This document shows, one piece after another, positions 1-7,441 of a stretch of DNA of 13,801 bases (within the stretch, counting starts at the first letter, position 1; each line of letters begins with the position of its first letter). The notes beneath the pieces were generated by a model. It was not told the DNA's origin and searched no databases. It was given only the letters and a program-made list of their open reading frames with translations. The stretch is taken from NCBI GenBank assembly GCA_023457035.1, contig JAEWNN010000113.1, positions 1-13,801 on the forward strand. Direction: 5' to 3'. The DNA comes from Verrucomicrobiota bacterium. Lineage in GTDB: Bacteria > Verrucomicrobiota > Verrucomicrobiia > Opitutales > Opitutaceae. The position numbers and the translations under genes are program-made.

Positions 1-2083
1 TGCCGGCGTTGCGGTTGCAGGTGGCGTAGGTGGTCTGGCAATGCACGTACGGCTCGATCTCGCGCAGCTCGGCGCGGGTGTTGTAGGCCGAGGGCATGAA
101 CGCGCGGTAGTACTCGTAGGCGCGGTCGCCGTCGCCCAGCAACGCCTCGGCGATCACGGCCCAGCTCTGCGTGTGGCAGAAGATGCCGGCGTTCTCCTTG
201 ATGCCGTGGTTGTAGATCACGCCGCCCATGACGGTCGGGGGCGTGTGCGTGAACGGCGGCGCGCTGAGCATGATGCCGTACGGCGTCGCGAGCTCGCGGT
301 TGAGCGCATCCATGGCGCTGCGACCCTGGGCGGGCGACGCGGCGCCGGACATGACCGCCCAGACCTGGGTGTTGATGTAGATCTTGCCCTCGGCCTCGGT
401 CTTCGCGCCGTAGCGGTGGCCGTCGTCGCCGATGGCCCAGAGGTACCACTCGCCGTCCCAGGCGGCGGACTGGATGTTCGCCTCGAGCTTCGTCTGCTCG
501 GCGCGGGCCCAGGCGGCCTCCTCGGGCAGGCCGAGGCGGTCGGCGATCTGCGCGTAGGTGACGAGTCCGTACCGGAGCTGGAAGGCGACCATGACGGATT
601 CGCCGTTGTAGCCCATCTTCACGCAATCGTTCCAGTCGGCGTGGAGGCCGCAGGGCAGGCCGTTCTTGCCGGAACGCTCGAGGTTGAACTCGAGAGCACG
701 GCGCAGGTGGCCGAGCACGGTGGCTTCGCCCTGGTCGGAGTACGGGAGGACTTTTTTGTAGAAGTCGAGGTCGCCGGTCTCCGCGACGTAGTCGGGGATG
801 GCGTTGAAGAACCACTGGCAGTCGTCGGAACGGTAGTCCTCGCGCTTCGGCGCGGGCATCTTGCCGGGCGTGTGGCTGAAGGGGGCGACGACGGGCATCG
901 CGCCGCCGTTGGAGACCTGGCCGGTGAGCATGAGCTCGAGGCGCTCGCGGATCTGGTCCTTGAGCATCGGCATCGCGCCGAGGAAGTCCTGCACGGTGTC
1001 GCGGAAGCCGAGGCCGTCGCGCTCGCCGTTGTAGACGAGGGAGGCGTGGCGCGACCACGTGTAGGTGATGAGGGCGTTGTAGGCGCCCCAGACGTTGGCC
1101 ATCGAGTCAAACTCGGCGTCGGGCGTCTTCACGACGGCGGCGCCGAGCAGGCCGTGCCAGTGCGACTTTAGTTTCTGGAGTTCGGTTTCACAGCGTTCGC
1201 TCGTGCCGAACGTGGCGCGGGCGGCGTAGCCGTGCGACTCGGGCGTGCCGAGGCCGAGCATGGCGATGAGCTCGCGCGTCTCGCCGGGCTGGAGCTCGAT
1301 CTCGACCTGGAGGGTGCCGCAGGCGTTCTCGCCTTCGGCGAGGAAGTTCGAGCACTTGCCGTCGGCGACGGCCTGCGGGTTGGCGTAGGTGTTGTAGATC
1401 GAGCCGAGGAAACGCTCGCGCACGGTCTCGTAGCCGGCGAGCGGCGCGCCCACGAGGGCCATCCAGAGGCGGTGGCAACCCATGAGGTTGCTCGGATCGA
1501 ACTGGTGGTACGGGTGCACCGCCATGCCGAGCATCTCCTGCTCGACGGTGGCCTTGGTGATGAACTGCGAGTACTGGAGGTTGGTCAGGTCGTTGGGCAT
1601 GTGCCACGGGCTGGCCATCTCGCAGTAGGTGAAGACGGCGAGCTTGCGCGGCTGCTTGCCCTTGTTGGTAACCTTCAGGCGCCAGTATTCAAAAGCCTGG
1701 CCCAGCGGCACGAAGTAGGTGCTCTCAGTCTCGATGGCCGAGTAGCGCGAGGTGATCGTCGTGTACGCGGTGCCGTGGCGGCAGGTCGACTTGTACTTCG
1801 AAAGCGGCTTGCCTACGGGCTGCCACGATGAGGACCAATAGTCGCCGCTCGCCTGATCGCGCAGGTAGAAATAGCGGCCCGGCTGGTCGAGCGGCACGGA
1901 GTTGGAGCGCAGGCGCAGGAAACGCGAGCTGAGCGCGCTCTTGTAGAAGGAATAGCCGCCGGCGTTGTTGGTGATGATGGCGCCGTAGTCCAGCGACCCG
2001 AGGTAGTTGCTCCACGGGCGGGGCGTGTCGGGACGCGTGATGACGTATTCCTTGGCCTTGTCGTCGAAGTGACCGAATTGCAT
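1..2083 (-). CDS. GH94 family disaccharide phosphorylase, C-terminus cut by window edge
   Basis: Inverting phosphorolysis of a beta-linked disaccharide to alpha-sugar-1-phosphate plus a free sugar, presumably in the cytoplasm, as known for GH94. The reading frame gives 694 residues with no stop before the window edge. Family members are about 800 aa, so roughly 100 residues are missing. The start MQFGHFDDKAKEYVITRP matches the family N-terminus (xxGHFDDxxREYVI), which fixes the ATG at 2083; no Shine-Dalgarno is visible. An N-terminal beta-sandwich (about 1-290) is followed by the (alpha/alpha)6 barrel. Visible signature residues are F360-R361-D362 (sugar-binding GFRDTxQD loop), A482-D483-W484-N485-D486 (D483 aligns with the catalytic acid of the cellobiose and chitobiose enzymes) and K629-E630-N631 followed by GIFCH. 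The substrate is not resolved: the barrel wording (LELMLTGQxxNGGAMP, GLPCGLHADWNDC) reminds me of laminaribiose-type enzymes, but that is from memory. No signal peptide. Divergent from sufE, with palindromes in the shared upstream region. Confidence 0.93.
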   Translation of the reverse strand, partial: MQFGHFDDKAKEYVITRPDTPRPWSNYLGSLDYGAIITNNAGGYSFYKSALSSRFLRLRSNSVPLDQPGRYFYLRDQASGDYWSSSWQPVGKPLSKYKSTCRHGTAYTTITSRYSAIETESTYFVPLGQAFEYWRLKVTNKGKQPRKLAVFTYCEMASPWHMPNDLTNLQYSQFITKATVEQEMLGMAVHPYHQFDPSNLMGCHRLWMALVGAPLAGYETVRERFLGSIYNTYANPQAVADGKCSNFLAEGENACGTLQVEIELQPGETRELIAMLGLGTPESHGYAARATFGTSERCETELQKLKSHWHGLLGAAVVKTPDAEFDSMANVWGAYNALITYTWSRHASLVYNGERDGLGFRDTVQDFLGAMPMLKDQIRERLELMLTGQVSNGGAMPVVAPFSHTPGKMPAPKREDYRSDDCQWFFNAIPDYVAETGDLDFYKKVLPYSDQGEATVLGHLRRALEFNLERSGKNGLPCGLHADWNDCVKMGYNGESVMVAFQLRYGLVTYAQIADRLGLPEEAAWARAEQTKLEANIQSAAWDGEWYLWAIGDDGHRYGAKTEAEGKIYINTQVWAVMSGAASPAQGRSAMDALNRELATPYGIMLSAPPFTHTPPTVMGGVIYNHGIKENAGIFCHTQSWAVIAEALLGDGDRAYEYYRAFMPSAYNTRAELREIEPYVHCQTTYATCNRNAG

Positions 2084-2256
2084 GGCGGTAGGGGATGGCG
2101 GGGGGCCGAAATGGCCTCTGCGCAAAAAGCACTTCAGGGACCCACTGCCAAGCGCGCACACCGGCGGCCCCCGGCTCACCGCATTAACCTGCGCGGAATC
2201 CGCCTTTCCGCCCCCTCCCGGCCGCCCCCCCCTTGGCCCCGCTCCGTCTCCATTGT
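2084..2256. other. GH94-proximal spacer, no gene
   Basis: Leader side of the GH94 gene. I see no convincing sigma-70 promoter, no Shine-Dalgarno before the ATG and no ORF with family-like sequence. It contains a run of eight C residues (2225-2232), which could slip. Nothing else is recognised here. Confidence 0.4.
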
Positions 2257-2294
2257 CCACCAAATAGACTCACGACCGTGGGAGTATTTGGCGA
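2257..2294. repeat. imperfect 38-bp palindrome, copy 1
   Basis: The same length and register as the perfect palindrome at 2331-2368, with 28 of 38 positions identical by hand alignment. The outer arms (CCAAATA and TATTTGG) and the centre (CACG..CCGTGG) are kept; the segments between outer arm and centre differ. The two centres are 74 bp apart, close to seven helical turns, so a protein bound to both would sit on the same DNA face. It lies between the divergent GH94 and sufE genes. It could be an operator pair or a dispersed palindromic repeat; there is no T-tract to suggest a terminator. Confidence 0.7.
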
Positions 2295-2330
2295 CAACCG
2301 GCTAAGCCCCTGCCCACCAATATCTGAGTT

Positions 2331-2368
2331 TCGCCAAATAAGTCCACGGCCGTGGACTTATTTGGCGA
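2331..2368. repeat. perfect 38-bp palindrome, copy 2
   Basis: The 19-nt left arm TCGCCAAATAAGTCCACGG is followed directly by its exact reverse complement, with no spacer and no mismatch. The symmetry stops at 2330/2369. Bases 2314-2322 (CCACCAATA) nearly repeat the left edge of copy 1, so a third degenerate half-site may lie between the copies. A perfect palindrome this long is far beyond chance. Its position in a divergent intergenic region favours a regulator-binding site or a mobile palindromic repeat rather than a terminator, as no T-run follows on either strand. Confidence 0.85.
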
Positions 2369-2481
2369 TAGGGCGCATTGCACGGGGGCGGGGCCCGTCG
2401 GCTACGCCACGCGCATACCACCACGCGCGGGCATCACCACGCGGGCTCGCCTGCGGTGCCGCCCGCGCCCACGCTGCGTCC
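2369..2481. other. sufE upstream leader, no gene
   Basis: This stretch stays open in the sufE frame, but its translation is rich in Pro, Arg and Ala and has no resemblance to SufE. I read it as untranslated leader. No clear -10/-35 pair or Shine-Dalgarno was found. Confidence 0.35.
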
Positions 2482-2904
2482 ATGATCGTTGCCGAACGCG
2501 AAGCCGCCCTGATCGCCGACCTCGCCCTCCTGCCGAGTTGGCAGGAGCGCCTGGAGGAACTGCTCCGCCTCGACCGCCGCCGCCCCGGCCTGGCTCCCGC
2601 CGAGCGCGCCGAGGCCGCGCGGATCCCCGGTTGCCTCTCGCGCGTGTGGCTCGTGACCGGGCGCATTGCCGGCCACTGCCGGTTCCGGACCGACGCCGAA
2701 GCGCCGGCCGTGCGCGCGCTGGTCGGCACCCTGGCCGCACTCTACGACGACGCCCCCGCGGCCGAGATCGCCGCACACGAGCCGACGTTCCTCGCCGCGC
2801 TCGAACTCGAACGCCATCTCACCGGCACACGGCGCGACGCGTTTTCAAAAACTCGCGACACCATCCGCGCCTTCGCCGCAGGGCCCGCCGAGCCGAAGCC
2901 CTAG
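2482..2904 (+). CDS. sufE: SufE family sulfur acceptor/transfer protein
   Basis: Accepts persulfide sulfur from a SufS/CsdA-type cysteine desulfurase and passes it to the SufBCD scaffold for Fe-S cluster assembly (family knowledge). The 140-aa product has the expected length. Residues 19-28 (SWQERLEELL) and the motif I48-P-G-C51-L-S-R-V-W-L57 match the SufE signature (GCxSxVWL), so C51 should carry the persulfide. The C-terminal half (LVGTLAALYDDAP, then a helix with LTGTRRDAF) follows the family pattern. The ATG at 2482 is chosen because homology begins within about 20 residues of it; the frame is open further upstream but unlike SufE. No suf genes or cysteine desulfurase flank it, so it is a solo copy here. 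It is followed by two hairpins and converges on the kinase gene. Confidence 0.93.
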   Translation: MIVAEREAALIADLALLPSWQERLEELLRLDRRRPGLAPAERAEAARIPGCLSRVWLVTGRIAGHCRFRTDAEAPAVRALVGTLAALYDDAPAAEIAAHEPTFLAALELERHLTGTRRDAFSKTRDTIRAFAAGPAEPKP

Positions 2905-2922
2905 CCGAGGCGAACCATTTGC

Positions 2923-2937
2923 CGCGTGGGCCACGCG
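2923..2937. terminator. hairpin downstream of sufE, possible terminator
   Basis: CGCGTG, a GGC loop, then CACGCG: a 6-bp GC-rich stem 18 nt after the sufE stop. No T-tract follows, so intrinsic termination is uncertain. Confidence 0.35.
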
Positions 2938-2959
2938 TGTGAGCGCGCCGACCACGCGA

Positions 2960-2975
2960 TGCGGCCATTGCCGCA
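2960..2975. terminator. hairpin in the convergent sufE/kinase gap
   Basis: TGCGGC, a CATT loop, then GCCGCA: a perfect 6-bp stem in the 139-bp gap between two convergent stop codons. Symmetric hairpins in such gaps often end both transcripts. No poly-T is present on either side, so this rests on position only. Confidence 0.4.
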
Positions 2976-3043
2976 GCCCCTATCGCACGCAGATCGGCGG
3001 CAAAGCCACAGCGCGTCGCCTCCCGCCGGTCCGGCTCCGCCCG

Positions 3044-5284
3044 CTACTGCCTCGGCGGCGGAGCATGACGCCCGGTAACCCGCGCCAGCACCTCCAGTAC
3101 CTGGTCGTGGATGACCGGTTTGGTGAGCACGGCGGCGAAACCCGCCTGCCGGACATGTTCGGCGTCGAGAGTGGAACCATACGCGGTCATGAGCACGACC
3201 GGAATCCGCCGCCCGGAGTCGACGATCTTCTCCACCAGCTGCATGCCGCTCAGCCGCGGCATGGTGAGGTCGGTGAGCACCACGTCGAACGGCCGGTCGG
3301 CGAGCACGAGCGTCTCCCAGGCCGCGGCGCCGTCCTCGGCGGCAACCACTTCGCAGCCGCGCCGCCGCAGCGCGGTGAGCAGCACGCGTGTCACCTCGGG
3401 GTCGTCCTCCGCCATGAGCACGCGCAAGCCTTGGCCCCCGGGAGCCATGCCGCCCGGCGCCACGCCGCCCGAGGATTGCTGCGACCGGCGGGGCAACAGC
3501 ACATGGAAGGTGGTCCCCTGCCCGGGGGTACTCTCAACCCAGACCGCACCGCTGTGGCGGCAGACGACGCTCTGGACGACGGCCAGGCCGAGCCCGGTGC
3601 CCTTGCCGGCGGACTTGGTGGTGAAGAACGGCTTGAAGATCCGCTCCAGATGATCGGGGGGGATCCCGGGGCCGGTGTCCTGCACGGACAGCCGCACGTA
3701 GTCGCCCGGCGGCAGGTGGTTGGCGGGGCCGGTGGCGGCGGAGGGCAACGTCGCCTCGTCCAGGCTGATCGTGAGCACGCCCGAGGCGCCCATGGCGTCG
3801 CGGGCGTTATTGAGCAGATTCATCAACACCTGCAGCAATTGTGTGCGGTCGGCGAAAACCCGGTCGTCGCCGCCGCCGGCGTGCACCCGCAGCTCGATGG
3901 TGCGCGGCAGGCCGGAGCGCAGGAGCAGGAGCGACTCGCTGAGCAGCTCCCCGAGCCGCAGCTCGGCCAGCGGCGCGGCGCCGTGGCGGCTGTAGGTGAG
4001 GAGCTGGCGCACGACCGAGGCGGCGTGTTCCACGGAGTTGAGGGCCAGCTCGAGGTTCTCCTGCGTGGGGTGGTCGGCCGGCAGCTCCTGCCGGGTGAGC
4101 TGCAGCCAGCTGCCGATCGACGTGAGGCAATTGTTGAAGTCGTGCGCCACGCCGCCGGCGAACTCGCCGATCGCCTCCATTTTCTGGGCATGGAGCAGCT
4201 GGTCCTGGAGCAGTTCCCGCTCCTTGCGCGCGTGCTCCCGCTCCAGGTCGGCGCGCTCGAGGTTCTCGATCATCCCGTTGATGCTGCGCCCCACGTCGGC
4301 GATCTCGTCGGCGCCGTCGATCCGGACACGGCCGCGCGCCCCCGCCCGTCCGCCGATCTCGCTCAGCTGGGCGCTGAGGTGCTCCAGCCGCCGGACCACG
4401 CCGACCCGCAGCGCCCACGCGGTGAGCAGCGCCACGACCACCGCCGCGGCAAGCAGCTGCCACAACATCATCCGGCGCGCCCGCACGCCCTCCAGGTACA
4501 CCGCGCGCTCGATTTCCATCTGCAACCCGAACAACGGCCCGCCGTCGATCGCCCGCAGCAGCACCTGCACGGCCATCTTCTCGTCGGACAGCACCGTCAC
4601 CTCCACATCCGGCGCGGAGCGGGCCGGCGCCGCGTTCGGTGCCCCGGCGGATTCGGCCGGCGTCAGCTCGACCTTGAAACCGAGGATACGCTCCAGCCGG
4701 TCGCGCAACCGGTTGTCGATCCACCGCACCGTGACCAGGGCGCCCCGGGGGCGCCCCCCGCCGCCGGTGGGCAACACCGGCAGGCACGCGAAAAACGCCG
4801 CGCGATCCCCGATCCGGCACAGGCCCGAGAGGCGCAGCGCGGCCTCCTCGTGCCCCACCACCCGTCGGATCGCGTCCCCAAACCGGTCGATCAGCTCCTG
4901 CGTCGGCGGCTCCACTTCCTCCCCACTGGCCGGCACCATCGCGCCGCCGGCCAGTTCCCCGGTCGGAGTGAAGACCATCATGGCGTCGATCTCCACATTG
5001 CGCATCGACTCCGTCTTCCAGTTGCCCGCCGCGTACTCCGGACTGCGCTCCTCCACGAAAGTCACCGTGTCGTTCCACTCCGCGTAGTCGCGCGAGATGC
5101 GCACCAACCCGTCGCCCGCCACAGCGACGATTCGCTCGGACCGGTGCGCGATCTCGTGGGCCTCGCGATGTTCCGCCGCAGCCAACCCGCGCATGAACGC
5201 CCGGCCCGAGACGCCCACGATCAACACAATCAACGCCGCGAAAAGAACCAGGACCAGCAGACGCGCTCGGGATTGAAGCTTCAT
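3044..5284 (-). CDS. membrane hybrid sensor histidine kinase (CHASE4-HAMP-HisKA-HATPase-REC)
   Basis: 746-aa inner-membrane sensor kinase with its own receiver domain. TM1 is about residues 8-25. The periplasmic region (26-270) begins with D67-Y-A-E-W-N-D-T, the hallmark of CHASE4 sensor domains. TM2 is about 274-292, HAMP about 293-350, with a short coiled linker after it. The kinase core has E374-F-A-G-G-V-A-H381-D-F-N-N (H381 phosphoacceptor), an N box at N489-LLNN-ARDA, a G1 box at D536-TGPGI and a G2 box GTGLGL near 562-567. A Gly/Ala/Pro-rich linker with a repeated MAPGG-like unit (604-619) leads to the receiver: D627/D628, D672 phosphoacceptor, T700, K722. The ATG at 5284 puts TM1 at the N-terminus; a GTG four codons upstream (5296) is possible. 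The ligand and downstream regulator are unknown; no response regulator gene is adjacent. Confidence 0.95.
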   Translation of the reverse strand: MKLQSRARLLVLVLFAALIVLIVGVSGRAFMRGLAAAEHREAHEIAHRSERIVAVAGDGLVRISRDYAEWNDTVTFVEERSPEYAAGNWKTESMRNVEIDAMMVFTPTGELAGGAMVPASGEEVEPPTQELIDRFGDAIRRVVGHEEAALRLSGLCRIGDRAAFFACLPVLPTGGGGRPRGALVTVRWIDNRLRDRLERILGFKVELTPAESAGAPNAAPARSAPDVEVTVLSDEKMAVQVLLRAIDGGPLFGLQMEIERAVYLEGVRARRMMLWQLLAAAVVVALLTAWALRVGVVRRLEHLSAQLSEIGGRAGARGRVRIDGADEIADVGRSINGMIENLERADLEREHARKERELLQDQLLHAQKMEAIGEFAGGVAHDFNNCLTSIGSWLQLTRQELPADHPTQENLELALNSVEHAASVVRQLLTYSRHGAAPLAELRLGELLSESLLLLRSGLPRTIELRVHAGGGDDRVFADRTQLLQVLMNLLNNARDAMGASGVLTISLDEATLPSAATGPANHLPPGDYVRLSVQDTGPGIPPDHLERIFKPFFTTKSAGKGTGLGLAVVQSVVCRHSGAVWVESTPGQGTTFHVLLPRRSQQSSGGVAPGGMAPGGQGLRVLMAEDDPEVTRVLLTALRRRGCEVVAAEDGAAAWETLVLADRPFDVVLTDLTMPRLSGMQLVEKIVDSGRRIPVVLMTAYGSTLDAEHVRQAGFAAVLTKPVIHDQVLEVLARVTGRHAPPPRQ

Positions 5285-5298
5285 GGAGAAAGGCACCC

Positions 5299-5304
5299 CC
5301 TCCT
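5299..5304 (-). promoter_or_regulatory. AGGAGG ribosome binding site for the CHASE4 kinase
   Basis: A full AGGAGG lies 2 nt before the GTG at 5296 and 14 nt before the ATG at 5284. Neither spacing is ideal, so the start is not decided by it. It is one of the few strong Shine-Dalgarno sequences in this window. Confidence 0.5.
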
Positions 5305-5330
5305 ATCGGTCGACGCCGCCCGAGGTTTAC

Positions 5331-5351
5331 CCCGGGCCTCGCCGGCCCGGG
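5331..5351. promoter_or_regulatory. 8-bp stem hairpin/palindrome in the divergent kinase-TatD region
   Basis: CCCGGGCC, a TCGCC loop, then GGCCCGGG: a perfect inverted repeat between the divergent starts of the kinase (5284) and the TatD gene (5403). It may be a regulator site or a 5'UTR hairpin on either transcript. No T-run follows, and function is not established. Confidence 0.45.
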
Positions 5352-5402
5352 AGCCGACGCCACCCCTGCGATTTTCGCACTGCCGCCGGCACCGTTTTCG
5401 CC

Positions 5403-6272
5403 ATGTTCCGGTCCCCGGCAACCCCGCCCATGCTCCGCGACGCCCACAACCACCTCCAAGACGACTGGCTCGTTCCCCACCTCGATGCGATCGCCGCCGA
5501 GGCCGAGCGACTCGGCATCGATGCGATGATCGTCAACGGCACCGCCGAGGCCGACTGGCCTGTTGTCGCCGCGCTGGCGGCGCGTTTCCCCTTTGTCCGC
5601 CCGAGCTACGGCCTGCATCCGTGGGATGTCGCCGGGCGTTCGCCGCACTGGCTCGAAACGCTGCGTGCCCGCCTCGTCGCCGAGCCCCGCGCCGCGGTGG
5701 GCGAGATCGGCATCGACCGCTGGATTCTCGAGAGCGCGCCCCCCGGCTACTTTCCCGCCGGCAGCCCGCCACCCGCACCGCTGGCCGAACAGATCGCGTG
5801 TCTCCTGCCGCAGCTCGCGCTGGCCGTGGAACTCGACCGCCCGGCCTCGATCCACTGCCTGCAGGCGTGGGGCCAGCTCGACGAACTGCTCCGCTCCCGC
5901 CCGCTGCCTCGCCGCGGTTTCCTGCTCCACGCCTACGGCGGCTCCGCCGAGATGGTGCCCGGCTTCGCTCAACTCGGGGCGTACTTCTCGTTCAACGGCT
6001 CCTTCCTCGCCGAGAAGAAGACGCGCCAGCGCGCCGCCTTCCGCGCCGTGCCCGCGGATCGGCTACTCGTCGAGACCGACGCCCCCGCCATGCCGCCGCC
6101 CGCGCCATGGCTCACGCATCCGCTCCCGCCTTCGCCCGAGCCCGGCGGGAAAACCGTGAACCATCCCGCCAACCTCGCCGCCACGTATCGCGGGCTCGCG
6201 CAGCTGCGCGGTGTGCCGGAGTCCGAGCTCATCGCCCAGGTCGCCGCGAACTTCGCGCGGCTCTTCGGGTGA
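5403..6272 (+). CDS. TatD family metal-dependent hydrolase / deoxyribonuclease
   Basis: TIM-barrel amidohydrolase-superfamily enzyme. TatD proteins are Mg-dependent DNases with 3'-5' exonuclease activity, linked to DNA repair and oxidative stress. The 289-aa product carries the metal ligands in order: D13-A-H15-N-H17, VGE101-IGID, S149-I-H151-CLQAW, L175-H176-AYGGSAE and VET-D226-AP. After GIDRW an insert with a Pro-rich stretch (about 111-127) replaces the usual compact loop, which makes it somewhat unlike the E. coli TatD/YcfH/YjjV trio. ATG 5403 is chosen; ATG 5430 (MLRDAHNHL) sits closer to the first motif and is also plausible. Neither has a Shine-Dalgarno. The frame is open back to 5283 and would overlap the kinase start, but that extension looks non-coding. 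Confidence 0.92.
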   Translation: MFRSPATPPMLRDAHNHLQDDWLVPHLDAIAAEAERLGIDAMIVNGTAEADWPVVAALAARFPFVRPSYGLHPWDVAGRSPHWLETLRARLVAEPRAAVGEIGIDRWILESAPPGYFPAGSPPPAPLAEQIACLLPQLALAVELDRPASIHCLQAWGQLDELLRSRPLPRRGFLLHAYGGSAEMVPGFAQLGAYFSFNGSFLAEKKTRQRAAFRAVPADRLLVETDAPAMPPPAPWLTHPLPPSPEPGGKTVNHPANLAATYRGLAQLRGVPESELIAQVAANFARLFG

Positions 6273-6321
6273 AGAATCAGGCCGTCGGCCGGGGTTGGGC
6301 GCTGCGATCGGTGCCGTTCCG

Positions 6322-6440
6322 GTGCTTGAGGTAGCAGCCTGCTTGCAGGCGAGGGGTGTTCGAAATCGCCCGCGAGCGGGTTCCGGCAGGCAGGCGATTG
6401 CGGTCGGGACGGAGCCGGCGCAGGCGGAGTCCCACTACTT
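6322..6440. repeat. structured repeat-like spacer between convergent TatD and tcdA
   Basis: Non-coding gap packed with inverted repeats. At 6337-6350 is GCCTG, a CTTG loop, then CAGGC. At 6369-6380 is CCCG, a CGAG loop, then CGGG. An enclosing pair AATCGCC (6364-6370) and GGCGATT (6393-6399) could form a larger stem. The edges share CCGG with weakly similar inner sequence (GTGCTTGAGGTAG against the complement of the right edge), which hints at degenerate terminal inverted repeats. It may be a dispersed intergenic element that also serves as a two-way terminator. There is no ORF and no T-tract. Confidence 0.5.
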
Positions 6441-6447
6441 CCGGCCG

Positions 6448-7272
6448 TCAGCCCGGCCCCGCCCCCGCGCCCGCCGTCAGCAGCCGCACCACCTCGCCGG
6501 CGGCGGCGAAGCCGAAGGCACCGGTGACGAACGTCGCGCTGCCGAGCCCGTTGTCGCAGTTGAGCTCCGTCGGCGCGCCAGGCTCCTGCGTGGCGCACAC
6601 GCTGCCGTCAGCCCACGGATACACCGGCCGCTCCGGCGAATAGACGCAGCGCACGCCGAACTGGGAGCCCTCGCCGCGCGGGAAGCCGTGGCGCTCGCGC
6701 AGGCGTTTGCGCACGTAACGCAGGAGCGCGTCGTTCTCGGCGTCGCCCAGGTCGGCCACCTTCACGCGCGTGCCGTCGCGCTTGCCGGCGCTGGCGCCCA
6801 CGGTGAGCGCGGGCAGGCCGCGTTCGCGGCACTGCCAGAGCGCGAGCAGCTTGTGCTGCAGGCTGTCGGTCGCATCGACGACAAAGTCGAACCGCGGCGC
6901 GAGGATGCGCTCGAAGTTCTCCTTCGTGAAGAACTCCACCACGGGCTCGACGCGGCACGCCGGATTGATGCCGCGCACGCGTTCCCCGAGCACGACCGCT
7001 TTGGGGCGCCCGATCGTGTCGGTAAGGGCGGGGAGCTGGCGGTTCACGTTCGTCACGCACACCTCGTCGAGGTCGACGATCGTCAGCGCGCCCACGCCGC
7101 TGCGCGCAAGCGCCTCCACCGTCCACGAGCCCACGCCGCCCAGCCCGATCACGCACACGTGCGCCGCGGCCAACCGCTCCAGCGCGGCGCGGCCGAGCAG
7201 CCGCCCCACCGCGCCGAAGCGGCGGACAAAGTCGTCGGGAAGCGGCATGGTCCCTGCATCGATGGCGCTCAT
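6448..7272 (-). CDS. tcdA: tRNA threonylcarbamoyladenosine dehydratase (TcdA/CsdL), E1-like
   Basis: ATP-dependent cyclisation of t6A37 to ct6A in ANN-decoding tRNAs (family knowledge). The 274-aa product has the expected length and begins F15-VRRFGAVGRLLG, the TcdA N-terminal signature. The Rossmann motif is G43-L-G-G-V-G-S-W, followed by V66-DLDEV and N75-VNRQ, the E1-type ATP site. D133-ATDS and the segment V158-GASAGKRDGTRVKVADL match TcdA rather than MoeB or ThiF, and the zinc-binding Cys pairs of MoeB are absent. The C-terminal stretch GSATFVTGAFGFAAAGEVVR is also typical. Start choice is uncertain: ATG 7272 (MSAIDAG) is used; GTG 7290, ATG 7287 and ATG 7248 (preceded by AGGG) are alternatives. 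No csdA/csdE partner is adjacent. Divergent from the PAS kinase. Confidence 0.93.
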   Translation of the reverse strand: MSAIDAGTMPLPDDFVRRFGAVGRLLGRAALERLAAAHVCVIGLGGVGSWTVEALARSGVGALTIVDLDEVCVTNVNRQLPALTDTIGRPKAVVLGERVRGINPACRVEPVVEFFTKENFERILAPRFDFVVDATDSLQHKLLALWQCRERGLPALTVGASAGKRDGTRVKVADLGDAENDALLRYVRKRLRERHGFPRGEGSQFGVRCVYSPERPVYPWADGSVCATQEPGAPTELNCDNGLGSATFVTGAFGFAAAGEVVRLLTAGAGAGPG

Positions 7273-7441
7273 GTTACGTTCTCGCATCACACGGAAGGGG
7301 CGCCGTCAGGCAATCGCGCTTTGCGGTTGGCGGATGGACGTTTCCTCCTAGCTTCCCGCCACCGCCCTACCCGGCGTTTCCACCCACCTCCTCTCACTCA
7401 CCACTCGCGCACCCTGCGACCCGCCACTTGCGCGGGGCGCC
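7273..7441. other. divergent tcdA / PAS-kinase intergenic region
   Basis: 169 bp holding both promoters. No clear -10/-35 was seen. The stretch 7362-7432 is strongly C-rich on the plus strand, with CCAC/CACTC units spaced at about 7 bp. It may be a decayed version of the heptamer arrays on the right of the window, but the match is too weak to call. Confidence 0.3.

Noticed and set aside
41..1171. A 376-codon plus-strand frame opposite GH94
   Set aside because: Val/Ala/Gly/Arg/Glu-rich mirror of the GH94 codons; no recognisable protein.
2331..2368. Palindrome as an intrinsic terminator
   Set aside because: It lies upstream of both divergent genes and has no T-tract on either strand.
3807..5972. 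A 721-codon minus-strand frame overlapping the kinase and TatD
   Set aside because: Gly/Arg-rich shadow frame without motifs; spans two well-supported genes.
2666..6334. A 1222-codon open frame on the plus strand, antisense to the CHASE4 kinase
   Set aside because: It runs through sufE's other frame, opposite a clear kinase gene, and out of frame through TatD. Its translation has no domain pattern; it is an artefact of high GC and few stop codons.
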